Assembly (NCBI GenBank): GCA_030272585.1
Contig: BSYQ01000009.1
Coordinates: forward strand, 4,092,001-4,156,000
Reading direction: 5' to 3'
DNA: 64,000 bases
From: Bryopsis sp. KO-2023
Lineage: Eukaryota > Chlorophyta > Ulvophyceae > Bryopsidales > Bryopsidaceae
Positions 23,001 through 34,130 of this stretch are shown piece after piece. The position numbers and the translations under genes were made by a program. Each line of letters opens with the position of its first letter. Position 1 is the stretch's first letter. The notes under the pieces are model-generated. The model saw only the letters and a list, made by a program, of their open reading frames with translations, made no database searches and was not told the origin of the DNA.

Positions 23001-23687
23001 CGAGCGACGGAATCCAAAAAGGTGAATTGTCTGCGATTTTGTCAATTTTCCTGCCCCTTTTTATTGTTGTTCAATTTTTTCAAGGAGCTGACCCAGCAGT
23101 GGAAGATCAACAACGAAACGGTGTTGACGTTTTGAATGGGAAATTTTCAAAAACAGGTGATTCCAAAGGGGGGAGGTGGCTCCAGCGAACAAGAGATTTC
23201 CCCACCGAACAAGGAGGTCGAATTGCTGCACGTCAGGAGGCCCCTGGAGACTCAAGAAAACATCAATCAGCAAAACAACGTGGGAGGGCCCCCCCTTCCG
23301 CTCAGCCCGTTCGCTGTTCCCGAGCCAGCCCTTCCCGAACATCAACAACAGAACGTGGTTCCCGGAATGCCCCGCAGTCCCTTCGAGGAGCCCTTGATGC
23401 CGGAGGCGGAAGCTTCCCATCAGCTTCCTCCGGAAATCCCTCGAAGTCCGTTCGACATGCCGGAGGGGGGAGAAGGGGAGGGGGCCGAGCCGAGCATGAG
23501 AAACAATGGGGAGGGAGGAGGTGGGGAAATGCACACCTCGCCGCATATCCCACGGAGTCCGTTTGAAGATATGGAAAACACGGAGCCGCCGTCCGTTAAG
23601 GAAGGGGGAGAGTGCATACCAGCAGAGGATAGGCTGTACATACCTGCCGAAATACCCCGGAGTCCGTTCGACATGCCGGATGGGTAA
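17016..23687 (+). CDS. WD40-repeat / TKL-type protein kinase fusion (13 exons)
   Basis: Predicted exons: 17016-17133, 17645-17677, 18184-18424, 18722-18975, 19391-19612, 20139-20325, 20558-20879, 21296-21376, 21687-22024, 22166-22392, 22699-23021, 23085-23120, 23157-23687. Phases close throughout to 970 residues. The N-terminal ~460 residues hold degenerate WD40 blades (FVWTGHRGGELCVWN, AWVGGDSGNIRVVQL, RVWTGAGRV...IKMWNESDKS, LLTAHDSGKILLWDPG, LLCTCHGDGSVEVARL). A kinase domain follows: EGDFATVKKGKF (Gly-rich loop), EVIIKVANE (Lys), NIVNIMAVGD, ILHRDLKSPNLFV (catalytic loop), GDFNLSK (DFG with Gly replaced by Asn), MWLAPEVV, ADVYSFGICLWELFTG and DRPEGRPSNF. HRDLKSPN points to the TKL group. 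A Pro-rich tail holds four PRSPF motifs, potential S-P phosphorylation or docking sites. Probably a cytosolic signalling scaffold-kinase; partners are unknown. Exon 2 may instead end at a GC donor. Confidence 0.85.
23280..23684 (+). repeat. PRSPF short-motif repeats in the kinase tail
   Basis: The last exon encodes MPRSPFEEP, IPRSPFDMP, IPRSPFEDM and IPRSPFDMP plus a related PLPLSPFAVP. They are separated by variable acidic or Gly-rich linkers, and the final copy is almost at the C-terminus. The conserved S-P-F core suggests a linear motif under selection. Confidence 0.85.
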
Positions 23688-26600
23688 TGGGACGTAGTGT
23701 GTGGGTGTTTTGCGTGTATTTTTATAAATAGGGGTCAGGGAATCGCAATTGTGGTGGTCGATATTTTGGTTTGAAAAGGAAAGGGGTGATTTGAAAAAGG
23801 GGGGGGGGGGGGGGGGGGTTACGAGGGATGGGCTCGTTTTCACAGTCTCCAACTGGTGGAATCTTTCTTTTCTTTTTTTTTGCTTTTTAACCCATCACTT
23901 TCTTTATTCGGAGGGGAAAAAATGACGCAATCGAAAAGTGATATCCCGCTTTAAAAAAAAACAAACATAAAACTTAAAATCCAAAAAAAAGAAAAAACGC
24001 CGACCTAAAAGGAAAAATGACTCACTGGGGATGTGCGCATTGGAGGGAACTCTTTTTCGATAATGGAAATGGTGAGATTCGAAGTTTTGACCCCTCGATC
24101 GACAAATATATGCAATTGCTTTTTTTTTCAAGTCTGTGTTTATGTTTGTATATCGATGGTGAAAATTTGTGGGGAATCTGTGAAGGCCACAGTCTTTCAA
24201 ATGGGGGCCCCCAAAAACAACTGAAAAACAGGGGGGTATGTGTATATATGTGATCGCTCAGGACTCTAAAAAATAAATTTCAACAAAAAATGCTACAAAC
24301 AAAAAAAAGGAAAAACGGAATGAAAAGCAAGGAAAAAAAAAAGAAAGGGGGAAAAAGAAGAACAAGGAAAAAAAATACGGAATGGATGTTTGCAGGATTT
24401 GTGCCATAGGAAAAGAGTGAGAGAGATTTGACAGAGCAAGGGCAAACAATCAAAAAGAAAGGGGGAAAAGAAAAAGTGGAAAAAAAATGAGTTTAATGAC
24501 CTTATCTCTTTTAGGTTTGTGTTAGGTTGTGTTTTCTTTTCTTCCCCCCCCCAACCGATATTCGTTTTAATCGCTTTGTTTAGATGTATTTCTTTTTAAT
24601 GAACCTAGGGGGGGGGGGGGAAAGGTAAAAGTGTGACGATCGAACCCTTCAGTTTTCTTTTTTTTTCCGTTCTTTGCAGTTATCGTAGGGATTAAAAAAA
24701 AAAAAAATTGAAGAAGAAAAAAAAAAAGGATTTCTAGGTCAGCCTGTGTCTTTATGTGTTTTGGTTTGGTGGGATTTGATAAACCCCACCCCTGCAAAAA
24801 AAGCAAAAAAAAAGAAGAAAAAAAAAAAGTTTGTTCGTATTTATGTGAGTGTGCGCGTTTTATCCATAGGTTTGATAAATGTGTATGTACGTAGATATTT
24901 TGTATTTGATTTTCCCTTCTGTGTTTTTTTTTTTTTTTTGCTTTCATTTCCTAATGAATCCGCGTGTGCATGTGTGGTGTGTGAACCTTCATTTTGGCAT
25001 TTGACTTTTCGAACGGGTGGGTTAAATTGGGATGTGTTAAAAAAAGAAGGAAAAAAAAAGAGAAAAAAAGAGAGAAAAAAAAGGGAAATTTGAGTTGAAT
25101 GAATCTGTTTTAATCGAATTCTAGCGCTCTCTTTTTTTTCTGCATTTCCAGGGTTAATTTTCTTTTCTGGATGGTTTAGTGAGCCCCTTTTTTTTTTTAA
25201 ATCTTCTATCTCTTTTTTTTGAGGGGGGGGAGGAGGGAATTAAGTTGCAATGTCCAAAATCAACAAAAATAGGTAGAGAAATAGAGAGGAAAAAAAAAAA
25301 AGAGTGAGTGAGTGAGGTGGGGAAAAACAAAGGGGAAATTTAAAATTACGTTCCTTTTTCTCTCTGTTAATTTGTGAAGTCTTGTTAAAAGATTTTTTTT
25401 CCCCCACTTTGGATTTATACAACAATTTTTTTGTGGGGGGAATGGTGTCATGGAGATCCCGAAAAAGCAAACAAAGAAAAATGTGGATGTGTTTTTTGTT
25501 TGTTTTTACTTGCTTAGGTAAATGAACTTGCTGTGGTTCGTTAAACCATCACCCTTTCCCAGTGACAGTTGGATGAATTTTAATTTCTTGAGCGAAATTA
25601 CGGAGAAAAAATTGCATTTGGGGTGAACGAGAAGAGAGAGAGAGATCAGGAACATATTCCATTTTTTTTTTTATTCCATTTTTTTGATTAGCGACTTTTT
25701 GTTCCTTGTTTGAGGAGAGGGCACTGTTTTTGTTTTTTTTTGTTTTTTGTTTTTTTTTGGGGGGGGAGGGTCAAATTTCGACATTTCACAAGTACCAGTG
25801 GGTCATAATGACTTTTCCATTTACAGTTTTTCCGGGCTTCCGTGCCCCCTTTCTTTTTTTATAATTATTTTTGGGAAATCGATGGGTTTTTGCTCTTTTT
25901 TTTTTCGTGGTTGGTTGCGATAATGGGCTTGATTTCGTGGGAGGGAAATTTGCTTCTATTCTATTTTAGGAATTTGGGGAGGGAGAGGGGGGGGGTTTGC
26001 AAATTTCGTTTTCGAACCAACTGGTCGTTTCTTTTTTCTTTTCGAATTTCTGTTTTTTTGGGGGGGGGTAGAAACATTAAATCTTTCTAGAGAGGTCTAC
26101 CCGCCCCACTCCCCTGGCTGCACCTATGGTCATGGGGGTAATGACATGCATATGTTCCAAAAAGAAGAAAAAAATCATGAACTGAAGAGCAAAACAAGAA
26201 AAAAATATATATATATATATACATCAAGGATGACTGGATTTGATATTTGGATGTTTCCTTTTTTTTTTTCGAAAGCTTTTTTTGTGGGATAGTCTCTTTC
26301 CCAGGGGGGGGCGGTGATTTTGGATAGAGGGGGGGGGGGATTTTTAACAGAAAAGGTAGAGATTTCTGCAGGGAATTTTAATGAACTTCTAAATTTGCAA
26401 GACTAAGGACAAAAAACAAAAGACCAAAAAATGAAAAAGAAAAAAAAAATCCTCGGACAAATTTCAAGACGAAAAGAAGGGTAGAAAGGACAGAAACACA
26501 GGGTAGTTTTTTTGGGTGTTTTTTTTTTTTCATGTGCTGTTTTTCCTTTTTCTTTTTTTTTAACAAATATATATTAGCAGCTAGCATACATATATATATA

Positions 26601-28024
26601 TATATATATACAAAAGTGGAAACTGAAAGAAAAAGGGGTGTTGAGGGGGGCACAAAAGAGGTTAGTGGTTGTGGGATGGGGATTGGTTTTTGGTGCGGTG
26701 GTGCAGTGACCCGGACAAGACATGCAAAAAGGGAGGGCAAGAAAAAAAAAAAAAGCTATATATAAAAAAAAATCATTTAAAAAAAACCCTGGTATTCAAT
26801 TTGCACAGTAGAATGAGATGTTGAATCCAACAACAAATACATCGGGGTGGAATTTCGGGTGGTGTTTTTCTTTTTTTTTTTCGAGTTTTTCTTTTCATTA
26901 TGTCTGGTCATAACACAGCAAAAACTGTTATTGTTTTTCCAAGGGGGGGGGGGGGGGGAGGGGTTTTTTTTTGAAGAAAAGAGACAAAACAGAAAAATAC
27001 CATTGCATCAAATTTTCACACTTTTGAAGGTTTCGTTTTTTCGAACTTTGACCATGTAAATGGAGTAGCAAACACCGAGGGGGAAAAAAGAAAGAATTTT
27101 TCGAAAAAAAATATTTGAAAAGCAAAAGGAGGGAGGAGGGGGGGGGGAGAAGAGAGACAGACATTAGCGCTCGATCAAGCTCGCTGCTGACTGGAGGATT
27201 CATATGGTCATCTTTTAATTGTGGTTTCCTTTGCCATTGTTTTTTTCGGTGTTTTTTTTTGAGGGGGGGGGGGAGGGAGGGTTGTGAAAGAAAGACGGTG
27301 GCATTTGTTCGCTGGATCTCCTCTTGAACTGATACGAGAAACCAACTGGAGTTTTTGTCTTGGTTATGATATTTCCATCTCCTTAAATTCAAGAGCTAAT
27401 AACCGGGTTGGGCTGGGGGGAAAGGACACAGTATATATCCACAACCATTTCAGGATAAAACCAATATCAAAACAAACCGGAAGGCTCCTAATGCCACCCT
27501 GCTGTCCGGGTTGATTTCTTCCTGCAATTCTTGTATTGCTTGCGTGCAGTCATAATCGCATGACGAGAATGATGAGTTTTGCAATGTGGCTGGGGGGGAT
27601 CCATGAGATTTGTACTGGGACTGTTTTTCAAATGAAAACAGAAAAGGTTGCAACCCAAGCTATACACATAGCTGTTGGGGTATATATTATCACCACAAAG
27701 AAAAATGTGCCATGCCGATGCAATGTTCCAGAATATGAACCACCTTTACACAATCCTGTCAGAAACGAACCCTGTTGAAACTCCCCTCCCCCAGTCCCCA
27801 TCCCAACTAAAAAAGGACCACTCACAAGTCCATTTACTTTTTCCACCGAGTCTTCCACCACCATAGATTTTTTTTCGTATTTTTCCACTTTCTTTTTCTT
27901 GTCTGCAAAGCCAATACGCCACAAAGACACTTTTTCTTTTAGAATTCAGCGTTCGGCAGATTCTGAGCAACCCACAGCATCCATTCAAATGCTGAATGTG
28001 ATTTCCCCCTCTTCAAAGAACTAA
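23688..28024. other. 4.3-kb homopolymer-rich spacer
   Basis: No gene is supported. The stretch is packed with A-, T- and G-runs, including G20 at 23799-23818, several T-then-G tracts (near 25745-25768, 26045-26069, 27249-27273) and AT dinucleotide tracts (near 26205-26221 and 26589-26611). It separates the 3' end of the kinase gene (+) from the 3' end of the Trp-Gly repeat gene (-). Confidence 0.55.
23799..23818 (+). repeat. Poly-G run (G20)
   Basis: Twenty consecutive G about 110 bp after the kinase stop codon. It could form a G-quadruplex, or it could be a sequencing-sensitive homopolymer. Confidence 0.9.
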
Positions 28025-30043
28025 TCAATACCAATAATAGTTCTTGGTTCCAGATTGCTTCAGAGGAGCTCCTCTTCCTGACCTAGCCGATTGCCATTTG
28101 GGAAATCCCTTGGAGGTTCGCTCCCTCATGTTTTTTGCACCGGTGTTTTTTGGTGCCCATCCACTCTCTGTCCAGCGATCAGCCCCAGATTTTGATGGGG
28201 GTTCCCATGTGTTTTTTCCCCAGCTATTCACACCACCTTCATTGGGTTTCCAGGTCTGTACTCCCCAGCCATTTCGATCAGCATTCTTCGCCTGCCATGG
28301 GTCCTGCCCCCAGCCATTAGCATTAGCTTGATGGGACTTCCAGCCGTCCCGCCCCCATCCATTACCATCACCTGCTCCCTGGAGCCACAAACACAATCGA
28401 ACAAAAAAAAACATTACCACAAGCATTCAAGCAAGTACATTCAGAAATAATCGAACCATTCTCACGCATTTCTTTTCTTTGCAACTGGTTTTTGTGACTT
28501 CCTCAGCAAACAGGTTATTTATATGGATTGTTGCAGTGAGCAATACCTGTTGCTTGGAAGTGAGAGGGGCTCTGGCCTTTTGGTTCAAGCCGTTCCAACC
28601 CTGCGATCCTCTGGGTTTCCATGTCTGCCCCGATGGCCTCTGTCCTGTGTTCGCTGGCCACCGGTGGTCGCCCTTCCTCATGCTGTCGTCAGGAGCTGGC
28701 TTGGCACTGGGATGAACCTGGGGCCTGTGAGGTGTGGAGCTGGGTGGGGCAAATGGTCTGCTGTGGGGTGCATCCCTGCACAGCTTGCTGGGACCCCTCT
28801 GCATATAATGGGATCACATAACAATGGTTAATTTAGGTACATGCAACTAAAACAATAACCACAGTTTTGAGCCACATCAGCAAAGATATTTTGAAATGCT
28901 ACCCATGCGAAAGCCTTTTGTGACCAAGGCATTGTTTTGAGTGTTGTGCACAAAACAGATTGTGAAAGGAAACTCTGAACGAACCGTTGACTCCAGGACT
29001 TGCGCAGCACAACTGGGCAGCCCCCATCCGTCGTCGGTTTCTGGCCAAACTCCATCCCATCCTCCAACTTCGCGAGCCCTGGAGTTCGGTCCGGGAGGCA
29101 CCCTTGGGCTGGGGGGAGTCTTTGGACTTGGAGCGCTTCTCCAGCCTGCCCCAGGCGCCTTGTTGACTGCAGCCATCCTCCCACTTCACATTGTCAGCAC
29201 AAACACATCCGAATTAGTTTTCCATACACGGTTAAGACCAAAGGATCGCTCAGCGAAAGAACATGTACGATCAAAAGCCACCAGCGCGTGTTGGTTCCGA
29301 GCAACACCAAAAAAGCATGATGTTTCTTTCACGAAGGTGGAAAACATCACAGATTAGCAGACACACCTCCTCTTCGCATCCCGCCGATTCCTAATCAGGG
29401 CCCGGACGTCCACCCGCCTTCCTCTCGGCACTGGTTTTGCCTCCTCCTTTGGTTCCTCCGGGCTTTCGTCCTCTCCCAGCTCCTCCCTGCGCATCTTGTC
29501 CTCCCTGATGCGATGCCAAGGAGGCAAGCACAGACCAGGAGGAGCGAAGAAACCCTCCGGAGGTCTCCAGTCCTCAGAGTGTGGACGGAAATAGTCCTCG
29601 ATGGGGGGGCAGTACCTCCTCTGCTCCCCATTCTCGAAGATGTGCTGTTTCTTTAACCCAATTGCCGCACCATCCATCGGAAAACGCATTCCCCGCGCAA
29701 GTTCGCTCCATTTTGTCGAGCCGCCAGCGTATTCCATGTTCCTATTGACGCTATCTCCGAGGACGAGATAGACCCACTCTTTTAAACTGCCCTCCTCGAT
29801 GGGTTCAGAAATGTCGAAATTTGGAGGGCATCTCCCCACCCCGTGCTCCTCGAAGAATCTTTGTCGAGGCTGAGGAAGCTCCCACTCGATACCGACTGGC
29901 GGGGGTCTTGAGGGCAAGGAAGGCCAAGTTACCTCATCGGGCTCCGCGTAAATATCTGAAGCGTTCCCGTTAACGCTTTGATGCGTCCTCCATCTGTCGA
30001 AGGACTCCGGGAAAGGCCAGGGACTCGGCACTCGATCAAACAT
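28025..30043 (-). CDS. Trp-Gly (GW/WG) repeat protein (about 4 exons)
   Basis: Predicted exons: 30043-29367, an exon around 29185-28990 (borders and frame uncertain), 28798-28547 and 28378-28025. Donors and acceptors for the last two (CAG|GGAGCAG; ACAG|GTATTG; GCAG|AGGGG) agree in phase 0. Exon 1 encodes a Trp/Pro-rich 225-residue region of no known family (PSPWPFPESFDRW; NFDISEPIEEGSLKEWVYLV) and ends in basic sequence. Exon 3 is Pro/Trp-rich (HRWPANTGQRPSGQTWKP). The last exon holds five tandem 15-residue units of the form N-G-W-G-x3-W-x7. GW/WG repeats of this kind form Argonaute hooks in RNA-silencing proteins, so binding to an Argonaute is a testable inference. No RNA-binding domain is visible. 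ATG 30043 is the only ATG in the open frame, but an upstream exon is possible. Confidence 0.65.
28139..28363 (-). repeat. Five tandem 45-bp coding repeats (15-residue GW units)
   Basis: The units begin NGWGRDGW, NGWGQDPW, NGWGVQTW, NSWGKNTW and ADRWTESGW, each exactly 15 residues. The first four conserve Trp at unit positions 3 and 8; the fifth has Trp at 4 and 9. DNA identity between units has decayed more than the Trp/Gly pattern, which suggests selection on the protein. Confidence 0.85.
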
Positions 30044-30865
30044 CTCGACACACTCTTTACTTTTCTTTACGAATAGGACCAAGTTCTTTTGCCACGAAAA
30101 CCGTTCCGTCCTTCGAGAGAGCGCCTTCTGCCAGAAATGTTTGCTGCTGTGGTTTTTGTATCACGTGCTTACGTGTCAAGTTGCTGTGACGATTAAATGA
30201 TAAAAATGTCGCAACACTTTCAATGAACAAAACGGTTGCTGAGGAGTTTGATTGCCCAGAGTCTTGTTCGAGCGAAACTGATCAACAAGATACCAAAACG
30301 GCAGCACTCTCCACTAAGATTGCGTCTGACTCCACAACCCCTTTCTTTGCATCTATTCCACAATGCACTCACAAAAGATTAAGATAATCTTCGCTCCCCC
30401 AACATATTTATGCCGCCCTCGCTCACAGGAAGTCGATTGAATCTCAGCGCCAGAAACGAAAAGAAAAGAAAATCGGCTCCGATCTGAACTTGTGCAAACG
30501 CGACCACTGCTCAAGCGTTGTGGTCGTCACCGCAGCAATCAGGGATCCCTGATTGCCAAATCAGTTTGGGCGCAGCGCCTTCTGGAGACGCATAGGCTGG
30601 ATGGCGCCCTGTAAATACACCTCGAAGGGTGAGTTCGGTGTATCAGCCAATCACTGACGCGACGACTTCGTTGCGCCAATCCTGACGTCCGATGCCAAGT
30701 GCACGGTGCTGGCCTTTCTCTTTTCAACGCCGGATAATGTGCTGCGCGAGCTTAGTGTGAGAGTCCAGGGAAATTACAGACAAATATGTGCGGGAAACTG
30801 TCTAGGAGTCCCTAATCCCAAAATCTATCTGTGTGCCTGGTCTGGCACACGGCGCAGAACTATTG
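30044..30865. other. Divergent spacer between GW-repeat and armadillo genes
   Basis: It holds the promoters of the minus-strand GW gene and the plus-strand armadillo gene. I see no repeat or clear core promoter motif. Upstream non-coding exons of either gene could lie here. Confidence 0.4.
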
Positions 30866-32689
30866 ATGTCGAATTCACCTCTGGCAGAAAAATTGAAAGA
30901 ACTGAAATCAAATACACGCACGGCTATGAATCATACTGAAAAAAAAGATTCTTCGCATGTTCCAATCAAAAACGTTGGTGGAAGTTTGTTTGGCAGTCCG
31001 CTGGATTCTTGCAGAACACAATTTTTCTACACAGAATCCACACTTTCAATAAACAACACTGGAAAAGACGTTACTGTGTGACCAGGTTCAACGGAGCAGC
31101 GGAAAGATATCCCTGAATGTATTCGTCGGTTGAAGTCAATATCACAAAAGGAAAGGGAGACAGCTGCATCAAATTTGAACGCTATGGCCCGCGATGATAT
31201 CCTCAAACTGAACATTGCAAAAATGGGCGGCCTTCCCCTGTTGGTGGATATTTCAAGGGAGGAAGCTAGTAAAGCCAAGAACTTTGCTATTCAGGCGCTG
31301 GGCAATTTGGGGTACAATCAAGACATCGCTTTGTTGATCGGTCAGGAAGGTGCCATTCCTCCAATTTTGCAAGCTGTGGTGCTGGGTGACCCTCATTTAA
31401 GAAAAAGCAGTTTCTTTGCACTGAAAGCTTTGGCTTACACCGAGGAAACGGGGGTCGAGATTGTCCGTCAGGGAGGCATTCAAATCCTTCTGAGCGAGAT
31501 GGATGGAGATGATGTCGTGGCGAGGAGATGGTCGACGCACATTTTTGCTCGATTGGCTTACCACGACTGCATCCGCCAGTTTCTTTCGAGAGAGCTGAAC
31601 GTCATCAGTAAATTGGTGGAGTTTCTGTGTACTTGGTCGGACGATAGTCATGGTGTGGGGCTGATTGCCCTGGCGATATGTCACCTAGCATACAGAAAGG
31701 AGCATCAGGTTGCCATCACGAAAGCAGGCGCTATATTGCCTCTGGTGAAAATGGTGGGCACCTTCGACTCCCATTGCCGAAGGCACGCAACGAAAGCTCT
31801 TGCCAACGTGTCATACAATGGGCTTGTGAAAATCGCGATCCACGAACTGGGTGCAGAGGTCGTGCGTGAGAGGTTTATGTGTGTCAAGAACGAAGGCCAA
31901 AGTCACTCTGAAGATGATCCCCCGACTCTCCCCCACTGGAACAAATACATCATCGATGAAATTGTGAAGCGCGAAGGGATAGGAACGATGTTGGAACAAT
32001 TGGGGGTGGAGCAGGATGATATATGTCGGAGAAATGCCATATGCGCCCTCGCGGCATGTGCATGCGTGCCGAGACATCAAAAGTCAATAGTTAAGGCTGG
32101 AACTATTCCTAGACTGCTACCGTTGCTGAATGATAAAGACGATGGATTGATAGGGAAGAGGGCGGGGTGGGCTCTGGCGAACTTATCCTGTGCGTACAAG
32201 AGAGCGCAAGATTTATGTGGCAGTCAGCGCACCGTTGATGCCTTGACCAGGATTGTTTTGTCGGGGGATGGTGCATCGAAGGAGCGTGCGTCGCTGGCCA
32301 TAGCTAACATTGTTGCTTTTCACGAGAAGAACCGCCGTCTGTTCATTCAAAGAGGAGTGGTTCAAGGCCTTCTGGAATACATAATCGACACGGATGGTGT
32401 TGGGGCGAGAAACTGTGCTTTTGCGCTGGCGAACATGGCGGTGGATGACCCCGTTGTGCGAGAAACATCCCAGCCGAGAGTTGTCGATGCATTGCTGAGG
32501 TTGTTACTGAGCGATGATCTTTCGTGCGTAGAAGGGGGTCTTGCAGCACTCCATAACATGTCGCATTTCAAGGCTGGCAAGGATGCTGTGAATGCCATGA
32601 ACGGCACGTACATCCTGGTCGATCTGCTGGAATTAGAGGGTAATTTCAAAAGGCTAGCGATTGCTACCATGAGAAACCTTCGGTCTTGA
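30866..32689 (+). CDS. Armadillo-repeat protein (2 exons)
   Basis: Exon 1 is 30866-30977 (starting MSNSPLAEKLKELKS). Intron 1 is 30978-31085 (GTTG|GTGGAA ... GACCAG|GT). Exon 2 is 31086-32689. Phase 1 closes to 571 residues. Almost all of exon 2 is armadillo repeats of ~42 residues: ERETAASNLNAMARDDILKL, AKNFAIQALGNLGYNQDIAL, CRRHATKALANVSYNGLVKI, CRRNAICALAACACVPRHQ, GKRAGWALANLSCAYKRAQ, ERASLAIANIVAFHEKNRR, ARNCAFALANMAVDDPVVR, VEGGLAALHNMSHFKAGKD. I count about ten to twelve. Such superhelices bind peptides or partner proteins; no other domain tells the pathway. The predicted intron is needed to skip the in-frame TGA at 31079. Without it, the frame from 31082 would lack an early ATG. Confidence 0.75.
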
Positions 32690-34130
32690 GCCCGCCAGGA
32701 TGCACGTGCTTTTTGTTTTGGAACATTTTTGTTGGAGTGTGGATAAGAGAGTGGTGGGGTTACAAGCATCCATATGAAAACAAATGAAATTGTTCATATA
32801 TTAAGGACACATGTTTGTTCCTTCCTTGGCACCAAAACAAACTTCTGTAATAAGGTCGTCTGAGTTAAGCTCCTGACGTTTCCTTTGCTGGTTAGCAAAT
32901 TCCCTTCTCGTTCTGACCTTGGTGACTTTGCCAATATATCATGATGTTGAAGCTGATGAGCTTCTTAACCACAAGCGTATCAAGGGGGGGGGGGGGGTCT
33001 TACCTGATTTATAAAAAAAAATCAAAGGCCCGCCTGTGCAGTTTAGAAGGGGTTTTTTTCGTCCTATAGTTGTAGCCTTTGAAGTTAGAGTTTTTAAGGT
33101 GGAATTGTGTTTGACTCGGTTTTTTCTCTCTGTTTTTCATACAATGGGGTTTGTGGTTTCGACTTTTCTAGTTTGTGAAAACAAACTAGAAAAACATGTA
33201 GTGTTGAGTGGATTTTGGTGATAGGAGTTTTTTCTTTCTTTCTCTTTCCTTCTCGAAAGTCTGTGAATTCTTTTTACACTTTATACAGGTGGTTTTTTTG
33301 GCATCATGGGTGAGGGCCTCCTTTTGTTGTTTTGTAATTATTGCTTGTTGATTCAGAAGTTAGAGTTTTTCTGTGTGACGAAAGAGGCTTAGTTGCCCAG
33401 CGTGCGTGTCACTGGCCAGTTGAGAACTCGTCAAGTACAGATATTTTCCCCCAGGTGGTTGCCTCTTACAAATTGAATCGTGAAGTTCTTTTGCCGCAAC
33501 GGGCTGCAGACGAAACCCCTGTTCACTCCTTTAATAGCAACACCCTCCAGAAATTCACATTGACCCCACGGATCTCCATTCCGTGCCATCCCTGTTGTCC
33601 TGTGAGAAGTACAGTCTCTGAGAGCGCTAGGCCTGAGAACCGGGTCTACGATGTCAGGGCCTGCTTTCAGTAGAGATATACCTTCAATTTTCCCGAAAAT
33701 AAATCGTACCTGTTTGGAAACACGAGGTGATGAGCGAGATTTCCCTCCTCCTCCTCCTCCCCCATCAGGTTTGGTCCTTTCTTGCCGATATCTGACTTCT
33801 CTGACATTGGAAGAAGAACAAGGCTCAATTCTGATCAACTGCAACACAAGCTTTGCACCTTCCACCACCTGTATCTATTTTGCACAAGCCGGACTGAGTG
33901 AATGCCACCTTTATCAGCAAGGATTGGAACCTAGAGCTTAGAACACTACAAGACGAGCCTGATTTCACGACGATTGATTCACCGAAGTGAAAGAGTGTTG
34001 ATCCTTCAGTGTTTGTGGCGGCCCCTTTTGCCTTTAAGCACATGTATCCGCTTTAGATAAGAGGGATTCCTGTAAGCTCCTCCTAATTCCTTTCTTCTAC
34101 ATCTCCCAGATACCGCGCTCGAAAAAACAG
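32690..34130. other. Spacer with hairpin; possible early exons of the LRR gene
   Basis: It contains G-run and T-run tracts (near 32984-32998), a perfect 13-bp hairpin (33164-33193), and a weak plus-strand exon candidate at about 33463-33602 between an AG acceptor and a GTGAGA donor. I could not link that exon in phase to the genes on the right. Confidence 0.35.
33164..33193. repeat. Perfect 13-bp hairpin with GAAA loop
   Basis: TTTTCTAGTTTGT and ACAAACTAGAAAA are exact reverse complements around GAAA, a GNRA-type tetraloop if transcribed. It lies about 480 bp after the armadillo stop codon. Confidence 0.85.

Noticed and set aside
31079-31081. Selenocysteine at TGA before the armadillo repeats
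   Set aside because: No SECIS-like element was looked for successfully, armadillo proteins have no known Sec, and a phase-consistent intron removes the TGA.
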